Shown here in pieces: positions 1 to 8,580 of a stretch of 40,561 bases of DNA; within the stretch, counting starts at the first letter, position 1; the number at the start of each line of letters is the position of its first letter. Source of the stretch: Clostridia bacterium (GTDB lineage Bacteria > Bacillota > Clostridia > Oscillospirales > Acutalibacteraceae); NCBI GenBank assembly GCA_017938985.1, contig JAGBAK010000124.1, positions 1 to 40,561 of the forward strand, given 5' to 3'. Made by a program: the position numbers and the translations under genes. The notes under the pieces were generated by a model, which was given only the letters and a program-made list of their open reading frames with translations, was not told where the DNA came from and searched no databases.

Positions 1-24
1 CCCGAAACAGGCTTAAGTCTCTGA
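1..24 (+). CDS. argC: Probable C-terminal end of ArgC (N-acetyl-gamma-glutamyl-phosphate reductase), partial
   Basis: The first 24 bases read in frame as PETGLSL followed by TGA. ArgC proteins often end in a tail of the type 'GL-PETTGL', and argC commonly precedes argJ in Firmicutes arginine operons, so this is probably the last seven codons of argC. The call rests on seven residues and gene context only. The stop lies 18 bases before argJ, as expected inside an operon. Confidence 0.4.
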   Translation, partial: PETGLSL

Positions 25-42
25 TTTTGAAAGGACAATAAA

Positions 43-1257
43 ATGAAACAGATTAACGGCGGCGTTTGTGCCGCAAAGGGATTCACCGCAAACGGAGTTC
101 ACTGCGGTATCAGAAAGAACAAAACCAAAAAAGACCTTGCCCTTATCTGCAGCGAAAAGAAAGCTGTTGCGGCAAGCGTTTATACAACAAACCTTGTTAA
201 GGGTGCGCCCATTGCCGTCACAAAAAGCAACATTGCCGACGGCTATGCACAGGCAATTATCTGCAACAGCGGCAACGCAAACACCTGCAACGCAAACGGC
301 GTTGAAATTGCAGAAAAGATGTGCGCTCTGCTCGGCGATAAGCTCGGCATCAGCGCAAAAGACGTTATTGTTGCTTCAACGGGCGTTATCGGTCAGCCTC
401 TTGACATTGAACCCATTGCAAACGGCATTCCCGCTCTTGTTGAGGGTCTTAACGCAGACGGCGGTCAGGACGCCGCAACCGCAATTATGACAACTGACAC
501 CGTTGAAAAGGTTATTTCATATTCATTTGAAATCGGCGGCAAGGAGTGCAGAATCGGCGGCATTGCCAAGGGTTCGGGTATGATTCATCCCAATATGGCA
601 ACAATGCTTGTTTTTGTTACAACCGACGTTGCAATTTCGCCCGCAATGCTTCAGAAGGCTCTGAGCGAAGATATCAAGAGCTCGTTCAATATGGTCAGCG
701 TTGACGGCGACACTTCAACCAACGATATGGTTTCCGTTCTTGCAAACGGTATGGCAGAAAACGAAGAAATCACCGCAGAGGGTGCGGATTTTGACGAATT
801 CTGCAAGGCGCTGAACGCTGTCACAACCTACCTTTGCAGAATGATTGCAGGCGACGGCGAGGGTGCAACAAAGCTTCTTGAATGCATCGTAACGGGTGCG
901 GCAACAAAAGAAACTGCCGTTACCGTTTCAAAGTCGGTTATCTGCTCATCGCTTTTCAAGGCTGCAATGTTCGGCGCTGACGCAAACTGGGGCAGAGTGC
1001 TTTGCGCAATCGGCTACAGCGGCGCAGACGTTGACGTTACGAAGATTGACGTTGCTTTCAAGTCGGCGGCAGGCGAAATCGTTGTTTGCGTTGACGGCTC
1101 GGGCGTTGAATTCAGCGAAGAAAAGGCAAAAGAAATCCTCACGGAAAAAGAAATTCAGGTGCTTATCAACCTCAAGAGCGGCGAATTCGACGCAACGGCA
1201 TGGGGCTGCGACCTGACTTATGATTACGTTAAAATAAACGGAGACTACAGAACTTAA
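43..1257 (+). CDS. argJ: Bifunctional ornithine acetyltransferase / N-acetylglutamate synthase ArgJ
   Basis: This cytoplasmic enzyme moves the acetyl group from N-acetylornithine to glutamate (cyclic arginine pathway) and in bifunctional forms also uses acetyl-CoA. The 404-residue length is typical. The self-cleavage site is visible as KGSGMIHPNMATM, with the break expected between Ala186 and the nucleophile Thr187. The STGVIG stretch at 112-117 corresponds to the oxyanion-hole Thr-Gly. The ATG is preceded by AAAGGA with a 7-base spacer. It is followed after 10 bases by argB and then argD, so it lies in an arginine operon. Bifunctional versus monofunctional activity cannot be decided from sequence alone, and no argA-like gene is in view. 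Confidence 0.96.
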   Translation: MKQINGGVCAAKGFTANGVHCGIRKNKTKKDLALICSEKKAVAASVYTTNLVKGAPIAVTKSNIADGYAQAIICNSGNANTCNANGVEIAEKMCALLGDKLGISAKDVIVASTGVIGQPLDIEPIANGIPALVEGLNADGGQDAATAIMTTDTVEKVISYSFEIGGKECRIGGIAKGSGMIHPNMATMLVFVTTDVAISPAMLQKALSEDIKSSFNMVSVDGDTSTNDMVSVLANGMAENEEITAEGADFDEFCKALNAVTTYLCRMIAGDGEGATKLLECIVTGAATKETAVTVSKSVICSSLFKAAMFGADANWGRVLCAIGYSGADVDVTKIDVAFKSAAGEIVVCVDGSGVEFSEEKAKEILTEKEIQVLINLKSGEFDATAWGCDLTYDYVKINGDYRT

Positions 1258-1267
1258 GGTGAAAAAT

Positions 1268-2125
1268 ATGGCTATTACAAATGCACAGAGGGCACAGGTA
1301 CTCGGCGAGGCACTGCCTTACATACAGAATTATTCAAACAAAACGGTTGTTATCAAATACGGCGGCAACGCCATGATTAACGAAGAGCTTAAAGATGCTG
1401 TTATGGGCGACGTTGCTCTGCTTTCGCAAATCGGCATCAAGGTTGTTCTTGTTCACGGCGGCGGCCCCGAAATCACGGATATGCTCGGCAAAATCGGCAA
1501 AGAGAGCAAATTCGTAAACGGTCTGCGCGTAACCGACAAAGAAACCGCCGACATCGTTCAGATGGTGCTTGCAGGCAAGGTCAACAAGAGCCTTGTTGCT
1601 CATCTTCAGAGCAAGGGCTGCAAAGCGGTCGGTATCTGCGGCGCAGACGGCTATCTCATCAAATCCGAAATGAAGGACGAACAGCTCGGCTTTGTGGGCG
1701 AAATCACAGAGGTTAACACCGACGTTATCAACGACCTTCTTTCTCTCGGCTACGTGCCCGTTGTTTCAACCACAGGCGTTGACGGCGAGGGTAACGTTTA
1801 TAATATCAACGCTGACACAGCCGCCGCTAAAATCGCAGGCGAGCTTTGCGCCGAAAGCCTTGTTTCAATGACGGATATCGACGGCATTCTGCGTGACAAG
1901 AACGACCCCTCAACCCTTATTCCCAAGGTGCTTGTGAGCGAGATTTCGGAGCTTGTCAACGACGGCATTATCTCGGGCGGTATGATTCCCAAGGTTGACT
2001 GCTGCAGAGAAGCCATCCGCAGGGGCGTTAAAAAGGTGTTTATCATTGACGGCAGAGTACCGCATTCACTTCTTCTTGAAATTCTGACCGACGAAGGTAT
2101 CGGCACAATGTTTGTGCAGAACTGA
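1268..2125 (+). CDS. argB: Acetylglutamate kinase ArgB
   Basis: ArgB phosphorylates N-acetylglutamate, the second step of arginine synthesis. The amino-acid-kinase fold is shown by KYGGNAM (residues 30-36) and LVHGGGPEI (61-69). About 25 residues precede the first strand and form a helix (LGEALPYIQNYSNK). Such an N-terminal helix is characteristic of hexameric, arginine-inhibited NAGKs such as those of Thermotoga and Pseudomonas, so feedback inhibition by arginine is inferred. A GTG at 1259 lies within the Shine-Dalgarno AAGGTG (1256-1261); the ATG at 1268, 6 bases downstream of it, is the better start. The gene lies between argJ and argD. Confidence 0.95.
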   Translation: MAITNAQRAQVLGEALPYIQNYSNKTVVIKYGGNAMINEELKDAVMGDVALLSQIGIKVVLVHGGGPEITDMLGKIGKESKFVNGLRVTDKETADIVQMVLAGKVNKSLVAHLQSKGCKAVGICGADGYLIKSEMKDEQLGFVGEITEVNTDVINDLLSLGYVPVVSTTGVDGEGNVYNINADTAAAKIAGELCAESLVSMTDIDGILRDKNDPSTLIPKVLVSEISELVNDGIISGGMIPKVDCCREAIRRGVKKVFIIDGRVPHSLLLEILTDEGIGTMFVQN

Positions 2126-2138
2126 GAAAGGATAAAAA

Positions 2139-3302
2139 ATGAGCATTATCAATAAAGATAAAGAATACGTTGCAGGCACTTATGCAAGATTTCCCCTTGA
2201 AATTTCAGAGGGCAACGGTGCGCTGATGTATGACGAAGAGGGCAACGAATATATTGACCTTGGCAGCGGCATTGCCGTCAACAGCTTCGGCGTTGCCGAC
2301 GATGAATGGCTTGAAGCAATCACCGTTCAGGCGTCAATGCTCGGTCACACCTCAAATCTCTATTACACAAAACCCTGCGCCGACCTTGCAGAAATGCTTT
2401 GCAGCAGAACGGGAATGAAAAAGGTTTTCTTCTCGAACTCGGGCGCAGAAGCCAATGAATGCGCAATCAAGGCGGCAAGACTCTGGGCACTCAAAAATAA
2501 GGGTGAGGGCAATTCAACCATCATCACTCTCAAAAACAGCTTCCACGGCAGAACAATCACAACTCTTGCCGCAACGGGTCAGGATACTTTCCACACCGAT
2601 TTCGGACCTTTCCCCGAGGGCTTTGTTTATGCAGAGGCTAACAACCTGTATAGCGTAAAAGAGCTTGCAGAGAATAATAACTGCGCCGCAATTATGATGG
2701 AAACCGTTCAGGGCGAGGGCGGCGTTTACGTGCTTGACGATGATTTTGTCAAGGGTGTTTGCAAAATTGCAAAAGAAAAGAATATGCTTGTTATCATTGA
2801 CGAGGTTCAGACGGGTAACGGCAGAACGGGCAAGCTTTACAGCTATATGCACTACGGCATCACGCCCGACATCGTTTCAACCGCAAAGGGTCTTGCGGGC
2901 GGTCTGCCTCTTGGCTGCACAATGCTTGGCGAAAAGGTGCAGGATATCCTCACCCCCGGCTCACACGGTTCAACCTTTGGCGGCAACCCGATTTGCTGCG
3001 CAGGTGCATTGAGCATTCTTTCAAGGCTTGATGACGTGATGTTTGAAGAAATCAACAAGAGAAGCGAATATATCGTTTCAAGGCTCAACGGTGTTAAAGG
3101 CGTTAAGAGCGTTTCGGGCAGAGGTCTTATGCTCGGCATCGAATGCGAAAAGCCTGCAAAGGACGTTATTGCATCGGCAATGGCAAAGGGCGTTCTTGTT
3201 CTCAGCGCAAAAACAAAGGTTCGTCTGCTTCCGCCGCTCAACATTCCTTTTGAACTTCTCGAAATGGCAATGGATAAGCTTGTTGAAGCAATTGAAGAAT
3301 AA
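2139..3302 (+). CDS. argD: Acetylornithine aminotransferase ArgD
   Basis: This PLP-dependent class III aminotransferase converts N-acetylglutamate semialdehyde to N-acetylornithine. It has 387 residues, the usual size. FSNSGAEANE (98-107) binds the cofactor phosphate, IIDEVQTGNGRTGK contains the PLP-ring Asp221, and VSTAKGLAGG contains the Schiff-base Lys250. The ATG follows a GAAAGGA Shine-Dalgarno and lies 13 bases after argB. A rho-independent terminator follows immediately, ending the visible arginine operon. Bacterial ArgD enzymes can also act on succinyl-diaminopimelate; that cannot be judged here. Confidence 0.95.
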   Translation: MSIINKDKEYVAGTYARFPLEISEGNGALMYDEEGNEYIDLGSGIAVNSFGVADDEWLEAITVQASMLGHTSNLYYTKPCADLAEMLCSRTGMKKVFFSNSGAEANECAIKAARLWALKNKGEGNSTIITLKNSFHGRTITTLAATGQDTFHTDFGPFPEGFVYAEANNLYSVKELAENNNCAAIMMETVQGEGGVYVLDDDFVKGVCKIAKEKNMLVIIDEVQTGNGRTGKLYSYMHYGITPDIVSTAKGLAGGLPLGCTMLGEKVQDILTPGSHGSTFGGNPICCAGALSILSRLDDVMFEEINKRSEYIVSRLNGVKGVKSVSGRGLMLGIECEKPAKDVIASAMAKGVLVLSAKTKVRLLPPLNIPFELLEMAMDKLVEAIEE

Positions 3303-3308
3303 TAAAAC

Positions 3309-3336
3309 AAGGGGCTGCATTTGCAGTCCCTTTTGT
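3309..3336 (+). terminator. Rho-independent terminator of the arg operon
   Basis: An 11-bp stem (AAGGGGCTGCA with TGCAGTCCCTT, one G-T pair, two-base loop) is followed by a short T run. It lies 6 bases after argD. A near copy follows rny at 22261. Confidence 0.85.
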
Positions 3337-3404
3337 TGATTAAGCGGTTGAACCGTAAGAATTGGCAGAGGTAAGGCAAAGCACAGATGTTAACTTCACA
3401 AAGA

Positions 3405-3634
3405 GTAGGGCGGCTTGCCCTCAAGCCGCCGCCGTGTGCCGTCAGGAGCACGGAATAATATAAACTGATTATTCAAATCAGCGGCGGGATGTGGGCATCC
3501 CGCCCTACAATTGTGCACTGATATTCGGGCGACCACAGAGGGTCGCCCCTACGATATTGCCGTAAGATTTCATTAAAAATGGGTAAGGGCAACGCCCTTG
3601 CGAAACTATTCACTTTTCACCATACACTATTCAC
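3405..3634. repeat. REP/BIME-like palindromic cluster plus heptamer repeats (intergenic 3303-3676)
   Basis: This holds everything between the argD terminator and the next terminator. A palindrome beginning GTAGGG (3405-3430; stem GGCGGCTTG/CAAGCCGCC) faces one ending CCCTAC (3483-3508; stem GGCGGGATG/CATCCCGCC), forming a convergent pair. A third palindrome (3527-3552, stem GGGCGACC/GGTCGCCC) also ends in CTAC. A small one (AAGGGC-aac-GCCCTT) is at 3585-3599. Four tandem heptamers of TATTCAC type occupy 3607-3634. No gene is seen. Confidence 0.85.
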
Positions 3635-3636
3635 TG

Positions 3637-3672
3637 ACAAAGCCGTGTGCAAAATCTGCACACGGCTTTGTT
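3637..3672 (-). terminator. Terminator hairpin of the glycosidase operon
   Basis: A perfect 14-bp inverted repeat (CAAAGCCGTGTGCA / TGCACACGGCTTTG, five-base loop) lies just after the stop of the minus-strand glycosidase gene. The T run is weak and partly inside the stem, so strength is uncertain. It may act in both directions. Confidence 0.65.
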
Positions 3673-3676
3673 GCGT

Positions 3677-6600
3677 TTATTCAGCTTTGATAACGGGTGC
3701 GGTGAGAATGCCGACGTCTTTGAGGATATATTCGTAGCTCCATTCGTCCTCACGCGTTCTCCAGGCATCGGGTCCGTGCCACGAACGCTTTGCGTTTGCC
3801 ATATGAACGGCACCGAAGCAGTTGTAGCGGTTGCCGTAGAGAGTAACGTCAAGCTTGTGGCTGCCTTCGCCGAGACCGTCAACGCTGAGCATATAGGGCG
3901 GATATGCGATGTTGCCCTTAAGCTCGCCGTCAACCTTAACGTCAATTATGCCGCCTCTGTATCTGGTGGCTTCAATCTGAATTGAGTCGCCCTCAACGTC
4001 AAGGTGATATGTCACGTTGCCGCCGTAGAAAGGCATACCCTGATTAACGATTGAGCCGAAAGCGATTTTTTCGGGCATCGGGATAAGCTGAGCCTTTCTG
4101 CCTGCAACGCTTACGCCGAAGTTGCCGAGCAGATAGCACCACTCCGTGTTTGTGCGTTTGCCGATGGGGATGGTGATTTCAAGAACGTTTTCACCCTTGA
4201 CAATGTCTGTGAGCTTAACGGTCTTGATGTCCTTATCGGTAAACCAGCCGACGATATCGTTTGCAATTTCGTTGCCGTTGAAAACGATTTTTGCCTTTTC
4301 GGCGTCTTCAAGAGCGAGCATTGCGCCCGTATATTCAATTGTGCTGTTGATTCTGAAGCGGAGCGTAACGGTGTGTGTGGGAGGTTCGTTTTCAACTACC
4401 CAGGGCTGTGCAACGCTGCCGCCTCTTTCGGGCAGACCGATAATCTTACGGGCAACATTATCAAGGCGAAGAATTTCTTCCTCTGCCATATATTCGCCGT
4501 CGTCAACCTTGAATTCCGCCATATCAAGAAGCAGAACGTTGGGTTCGGAAAGGGTGAAAGGAACAAATGCGGGAAGTTTTGTTTCTTTTTCGGGTGCGGA
4601 ATCATCTGCAGCATTTGCGGCAGGCTCCGTTCTGCCGTCAACAAGCTTTAAGAGCAGACTGTCGTATTCATACATTTCCTTTGAAATAACGGTGTTGCCG
4701 CCGATATACTCATATTCAGCGGCTTCAATTTCGCCGTTGAGAGTGTTATAGATGCAGGGTGTGAACTCGCCCTTTACGGTTATGCGCAGATCTCTGCTTC
4801 TGACCATATCCTTGTTTTCAGGCTCACAGCAACGGCTGACGAAAAGCCAGTTGCAGCCGTTGTCACGGCGGAGCTGATAGATGAAGCCGTTTGAAAGCTT
4901 GCCGTTTTTGAGGCGGAGAGTAACCGTGCGGTTATCTTCAAGGGCAGTGAGAATCTTTTCTCTGTCAAAGGGAATAAGCTGTGATTCGTCACAGAGCTTT
5001 TTGCCTCTTTCGGATTCAACGCCGTCCTCAAGGTAAGGAGCGCTGCCCATAAAGATGAGCTTGCCGCCTGCCTTGCGGAATGCTTCAAGGCGTTCGAGCG
5101 TTGTTGAGCGCAGAGTTTCGCAGTCGGGAACGATGATTGCATCATATTCCATCTTGCCGACTTTAAGCGGAGCAGAGCCGCTTTCGCAAAGGTCGGGCAG
5201 AAGCGATTCGCTGATATAGTTGAAATCTATGCTGCCTTTGAGAAGCCATTGGGCAAGGTCAAGGAATTTTTCGTCCATTGAGCTTCTGATAAGGTCGGTT
5301 TTGTCGTTGGGACCCCAGTGGAGCCAATAGCTTTCAACGGGGTGAATAACGCCGACTTTAACAACGGGTTTACCTCTTGTGAGAGCGGTGTTGACTCTTG
5401 CAAAATGGTCTTCAACGTATGAGAATTTTTTGTACCACGGGGACTGATAGTGGATTGAAGCAGGGTAGTCACGCTTTGCTTCGCCGCCCATTGCAACCCA
5501 GGAAAGGTGAGGCACACGGATTGTTACGCCCAGGCAAGCCTGCCAGTCGCCGTGAAGCTTGTAGCCTCTGAAATCGTAGTCCCAGCCCGTAACGCCGTAA
5601 AGCTCGGAGAGCATACCCTCATAGCCGAACTGATGAACGGCGGACTGAGCCTGTTTTGCGGTTGTGAACTCAAAGTTTGCGCAGAGCATATCAATGCCGG
5701 GCAGGTCAAAGCCTCTGTAAGAGCGCATTGCGTCGCCGAGTGCGGCGGTCTGGCTCTCGAGAGTGGGTTCTTCCATCATATGACCCGTCAGCGCAATTCC
5801 GTTTTCGCGGCACCATTTTCCGCAGGTGTCTGCAAAAGCCTGTGCAAAGCGCTCGGAAATATGGTCGTGATAGCGGTATCTTGCAAGTGAAGGCTTGTTA
5901 TCGGGCAAATCCCAGAAAAGCTCGGGGATTGAGGGGATAATATCACAGCCGTACTGTGCTTTATATGTTTCGGGAATATTGTCTGTCCAGGGCAGAAGAA
6001 CGTCTGACGTGTCGGTTGAGTTGGGAAGCTGGCTCTTGCGTGTGAACTGCGGCTCGTCCGTGAAAATGGCAGGCACGGTGTTGCCGAAGCCGTAGCCGAC
6101 CTTTTCCTTATATCTGTCGTGAGTAACCTCAACAAAGCGTTCAACCGCCTTGGGGTTGAGGGTGTCAAGATAGGTCTGGTTGTTATACCATGACGAGGGA
6201 GCGTGAATTTTGAGGTAGGCATACCATTTTGTACCCTTTGCCTCATCGTTTTCGCCAATCATATCATAGCTTGCAAGGCAGCCGTTATCGTCAAGAACGA
6301 TGTCATAGCAGGCAATAAGATAACCCTTGCCGTTTCTGCCGCCCTCAGCTCTTGAATCAACGGTATCAACCTCTTTGTTGCCTGTGTTATCGCAGGGCAC
6401 GGTTGTGAGAAGCAGACATCTTGCTCTGTTTTCTTCGTCTTTTGTAACAAGACCGCCTGCGGCGCCTGAGGGCCAGCGGTCCTCGTCATAAAGCCAGGCA
6501 AGCATTTCTTCTCTGTCCGCCTTGTCAACGCAGTCCTTGACAAGCTGCATAAACTCGTCTGAAAGGTATTTTGTTGACATACCTGTGCGCACGTGCATAT

Positions 6601-6766
6601 GGAAACCGCCAAGACCCATTTCTTTGAAAACCTCAATCTGCCACTGAAGCTCTTCGGACTTAAGGTCGCTGTTCCACGCCCAGAACGGAGTGCCTCTGTA
6701 TTCGCTTGTGGGGTTTCTGAAAAGCTCCTGAGTCAGTTCGGGAGCTGAATTTTTTTTATAAAGCAT
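3677..6766 (-). CDS. GH106-like glycoside hydrolase (alpha-L-rhamnosidase-type)
   Basis: A 1029-residue protein opening with TPFWAWNSDLKSEEL (26-40) and GLGGFHMHVRTGM, the signature of large glycosidases related to family GH106, in which characterised members release L-rhamnose. A TIM-barrel-like N-terminal half is followed by a glutamine-amidotransferase-like segment and C-terminal beta-sandwich segments (ending with a galactose-binding-like WHGPDAWRTREDEWSYEY region). There is no signal peptide, so it probably acts in the cytoplasm on imported oligosaccharides. The ATG has a good Shine-Dalgarno (AAAGGAG) and lies 12 bases after the metallophosphoesterase gene, so the two are co-transcribed. 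The family is well supported, but the substrate is not known and rhamnose is only the family precedent. Confidence 0.75.
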   Translation of the reverse strand: MLYKKNSAPELTQELFRNPTSEYRGTPFWAWNSDLKSEELQWQIEVFKEMGLGGFHMHVRTGMSTKYLSDEFMQLVKDCVDKADREEMLAWLYDEDRWPSGAAGGLVTKDEENRARCLLLTTVPCDNTGNKEVDTVDSRAEGGRNGKGYLIACYDIVLDDNGCLASYDMIGENDEAKGTKWYAYLKIHAPSSWYNNQTYLDTLNPKAVERFVEVTHDRYKEKVGYGFGNTVPAIFTDEPQFTRKSQLPNSTDTSDVLLPWTDNIPETYKAQYGCDIIPSIPELFWDLPDNKPSLARYRYHDHISERFAQAFADTCGKWCRENGIALTGHMMEEPTLESQTAALGDAMRSYRGFDLPGIDMLCANFEFTTAKQAQSAVHQFGYEGMLSELYGVTGWDYDFRGYKLHGDWQACLGVTIRVPHLSWVAMGGEAKRDYPASIHYQSPWYKKFSYVEDHFARVNTALTRGKPVVKVGVIHPVESYWLHWGPNDKTDLIRSSMDEKFLDLAQWLLKGSIDFNYISESLLPDLCESGSAPLKVGKMEYDAIIVPDCETLRSTTLERLEAFRKAGGKLIFMGSAPYLEDGVESERGKKLCDESQLIPFDREKILTALEDNRTVTLRLKNGKLSNGFIYQLRRDNGCNWLFVSRCCEPENKDMVRSRDLRITVKGEFTPCIYNTLNGEIEAAEYEYIGGNTVISKEMYEYDSLLLKLVDGRTEPAANAADDSAPEKETKLPAFVPFTLSEPNVLLLDMAEFKVDDGEYMAEEEILRLDNVARKIIGLPERGGSVAQPWVVENEPPTHTVTLRFRINSTIEYTGAMLALEDAEKAKIVFNGNEIANDIVGWFTDKDIKTVKLTDIVKGENVLEITIPIGKRTNTEWCYLLGNFGVSVAGRKAQLIPMPEKIAFGSIVNQGMPFYGGNVTYHLDVEGDSIQIEATRYRGGIIDVKVDGELKGNIAYPPYMLSVDGLGEGSHKLDVTLYGNRYNCFGAVHMANAKRSWHGPDAWRTREDEWSYEYILKDVGILTAPVIKAE

Positions 6767-6778
6767 AGTTTTCTCCTT

Positions 6779-8416
6779 TCACTCGGTGGGGTGTTTGCAT
6801 AAGGGCTTATCTTCGCTCGGGGTGTTCCAGTTTATAAAATTATTGCGTTTTGCGTGGTACCACTCCATTTCAAAGATTTTTGCACTTTCGTCAACGGGAA
6901 CGTAAAGCTGATTTCTGTCAAAATAAGCTTCGCCGTTCATTTCAACCGTGCCGAGGTCCGTCATCACCTTGTTGCTGCCGACGGTGAAAAGTGCGTGGTG
7001 GTCGTAAGCTTCGCAATAAAGAGTTTCTTTTTCTTTTATGACCTTGCCGCCGATTGCCTGAATAACAATGCCGAACGGCGCATACCATACGCCGTCTTTT
7101 TGCTGCGCATAAAACTCTCTTGCAATCAGCTCAAGCATATCGCCCTTGAAAGCCATTTTTGTCCAGTCATAGGTCGGAGCAAGGGCGTAGGGCAGAAGCA
7201 GGTCTTTTTCTTTGTCGATTGTCATAACGTCATATATTCTGCCGTCCTCCATATAGGCGGTGGCGGTCAGAACGTTGCCGTCAATTTCAACCAGAGTGTA
7301 TGAGCCCATTCTCTCCTCCTGAGGCCAGAATGCGCTGTGCCAGAGCTTGCGTGCGTTGGAATGATAAATATTTCCGCCGCCGTTGCCCGTTATGTAATGA
7401 ACCGTACCCTGTGACGGCTTGTCAAAAAGCTCGTCGCCCTTGATGGGATAGGTTCTTGCAAACGAATGCTCGTGACCCGCAAAAAGAATATCAAGCTCTT
7501 CAATCGGCTTTCGCAGCCACGGGTAAGCATCGTTGTTCTGACCCTCGGGCATAACGGGATAAATCGGAAAATGATAAGAGCCGAGCTTCCACGTTTTGTC
7601 GGTTTTCTGCAAATCTTCATATGCCCAGGGCGAAACCTTTTCGGGAGCGTTTATGCCGAGCACAAGAAAATGCGCATTGCCGTAATCAAACGAATAATTT
7701 TCGCCCGTATAGCCTTCGGGTCCGTTATCGGGATAAACGGGTCCGAACTGAAAATCAAAAAAGTCGGCGTGTTCAAGATAGAATTTGCCTGTCGGTTCGG
7801 GAAAATAGGTGATGTAGCCGCGGTTATCGTGGTTGCCCGTTGTCATCATATAAGGCATACTTTCGATTATGCCTTTGAGTCCCTCAAACATACCGTTCCA
7901 CTGCAAATCGTTCTGACCGTTGTCGCAGTTATCGCCTGCGGTGAAAATGAAGCGGCATTCGGGGTGGCGTTCAAGCGCCGTTTTCATCATTCTGCCGACG
8001 CACGAATAATCGGGCAGGTGGCAGGGGTCGCCCTTCTGGTGGTCAGCAATGATGATAAAGCTGAATTTATCAAGGTTTTCAGGCTCTGTTTCAAAAGTGA
8101 ATTCCTCGCTGCGGTGCGTTTCATCGCCAACGGTGTAGCAATATTTTGTTCCGCTTTTAAGACCTTTGAGCCTGACCCAATGGTAACGGCTTATGTCGAT
8201 ATCGGTTTCCTTGACCTCGTTTATGCTTTCAACTCTTGCGGCTTTGTCCGAACCGCTTTCACGGTATTCAACGTAACCGTTTTCAATCTCGGTGCTTGTG
8301 CGCCAGGCAACCGCCATTTCGGTTTTCGGGTCGCCGCAGAAAGCGAGCATAACGTGGTCGGGGTTTACCGACGAACCTCTTTCGGGTTTATAAAAATTAC
8401 CTTTTTCGTCAATCAT
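6779..8416 (-). CDS. Purple-acid-phosphatase-like metallophosphoesterase
   Basis: 545 residues from the chosen start. An N-terminal fibronectin-like domain (about 15-115: VMLAFCGDPKTEMAVAWRTS to YCYTVGDETH) resembles that of purple acid phosphatases. It is followed by a calcineurin-like phosphoesterase domain with ADHQKG, GDNCDNGQND, TTGNHDN, HFPIYP and AGHEHSF, the five metal-binding blocks. A C-terminal domain of about 150 residues is not recognised. No signal peptide is seen. A longer reading frame begins at 8479, but that start overlaps the -35 box. The ATG at 8416 has AGGAG 10 bases upstream and lies downstream of the promoter. It is the first gene of an operon with the GH106-like enzyme, suggesting a joint role on a phosphorylated or sulfated glycan; the substrate is unknown. 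Confidence 0.8.
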   Translation of the reverse strand: MIDEKGNFYKPERGSSVNPDHVMLAFCGDPKTEMAVAWRTSTEIENGYVEYRESGSDKAARVESINEVKETDIDISRYHWVRLKGLKSGTKYCYTVGDETHRSEEFTFETEPENLDKFSFIIIADHQKGDPCHLPDYSCVGRMMKTALERHPECRFIFTAGDNCDNGQNDLQWNGMFEGLKGIIESMPYMMTTGNHDNRGYITYFPEPTGKFYLEHADFFDFQFGPVYPDNGPEGYTGENYSFDYGNAHFLVLGINAPEKVSPWAYEDLQKTDKTWKLGSYHFPIYPVMPEGQNNDAYPWLRKPIEELDILFAGHEHSFARTYPIKGDELFDKPSQGTVHYITGNGGGNIYHSNARKLWHSAFWPQEERMGSYTLVEIDGNVLTATAYMEDGRIYDVMTIDKEKDLLLPYALAPTYDWTKMAFKGDMLELIAREFYAQQKDGVWYAPFGIVIQAIGGKVIKEKETLYCEAYDHHALFTVGSNKVMTDLGTVEMNGEAYFDRNQLYVPVDESAKIFEMEWYHAKRNNFINWNTPSEDKPLCKHPTE

Positions 8417-8450
8417 ATAAGCATTTCTCCTGAAATATACAGTTAAGTTA

Positions 8451-8479
8451 ATTTTAGTAATTGTGTATAGTTTTGTCAA
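8451..8479 (-). promoter_or_regulatory. Sigma-A promoter of the metallophosphoesterase/GH106 operon
   Basis: On the minus strand, TTGACA (8479-8474), a 17-base spacer and TAAAAT (8456-8451) lie about 35 bases upstream of the chosen ATG. The match to consensus is very good. Confidence 0.8.
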
Positions 8480-8516
8480 TAATTAATAAGGAATTTTAAA
8501 CATTTTTCTGCGGCTA

Positions 8517-8545
8517 TTGCTTTTTAGCTTTAAATATTATATAAT
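8517..8545 (+). promoter_or_regulatory. Promoter of the LRR-protein gene
   Basis: TTGCTT (8517-8522), a 17-base spacer and TATAAT (8540-8545). The -10 box is overlapped by a long inverted repeat (8539-8564), described separately. Confidence 0.65.
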
Positions 8546-8564
8546 ACTCGATGTAGTATTATAA
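8539..8564. promoter_or_regulatory. Perfect 10-bp inverted repeat over the -10 box (candidate operator)
   Basis: The arms ATATAATACT and AGTATTATAT are separated by CGATGT. The repeat covers the -10 box and probable transcription start of the LRR gene and sits between two divergent genes. It is too AT-rich and lacks the T run of a terminator, so a repressor site is the simplest reading; the regulator is unknown. Confidence 0.45.
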
Positions 8565-8580
8565 TTCGGGGGTTCAAAAA

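Noticed and set aside
43-3302. Long alternative frames inside the arginine genes (for example on the minus strand at 2852-3451)
   Set aside because: They are shadows caused by codon bias; the plus-strand products are full-length, recognisable enzymes.
6779-8479. Longer metallophosphoesterase starting at 8479
   Set aside because: That start overlaps the -35 box; the ATG at 8416 has a proper Shine-Dalgarno and begins before the first conserved block.
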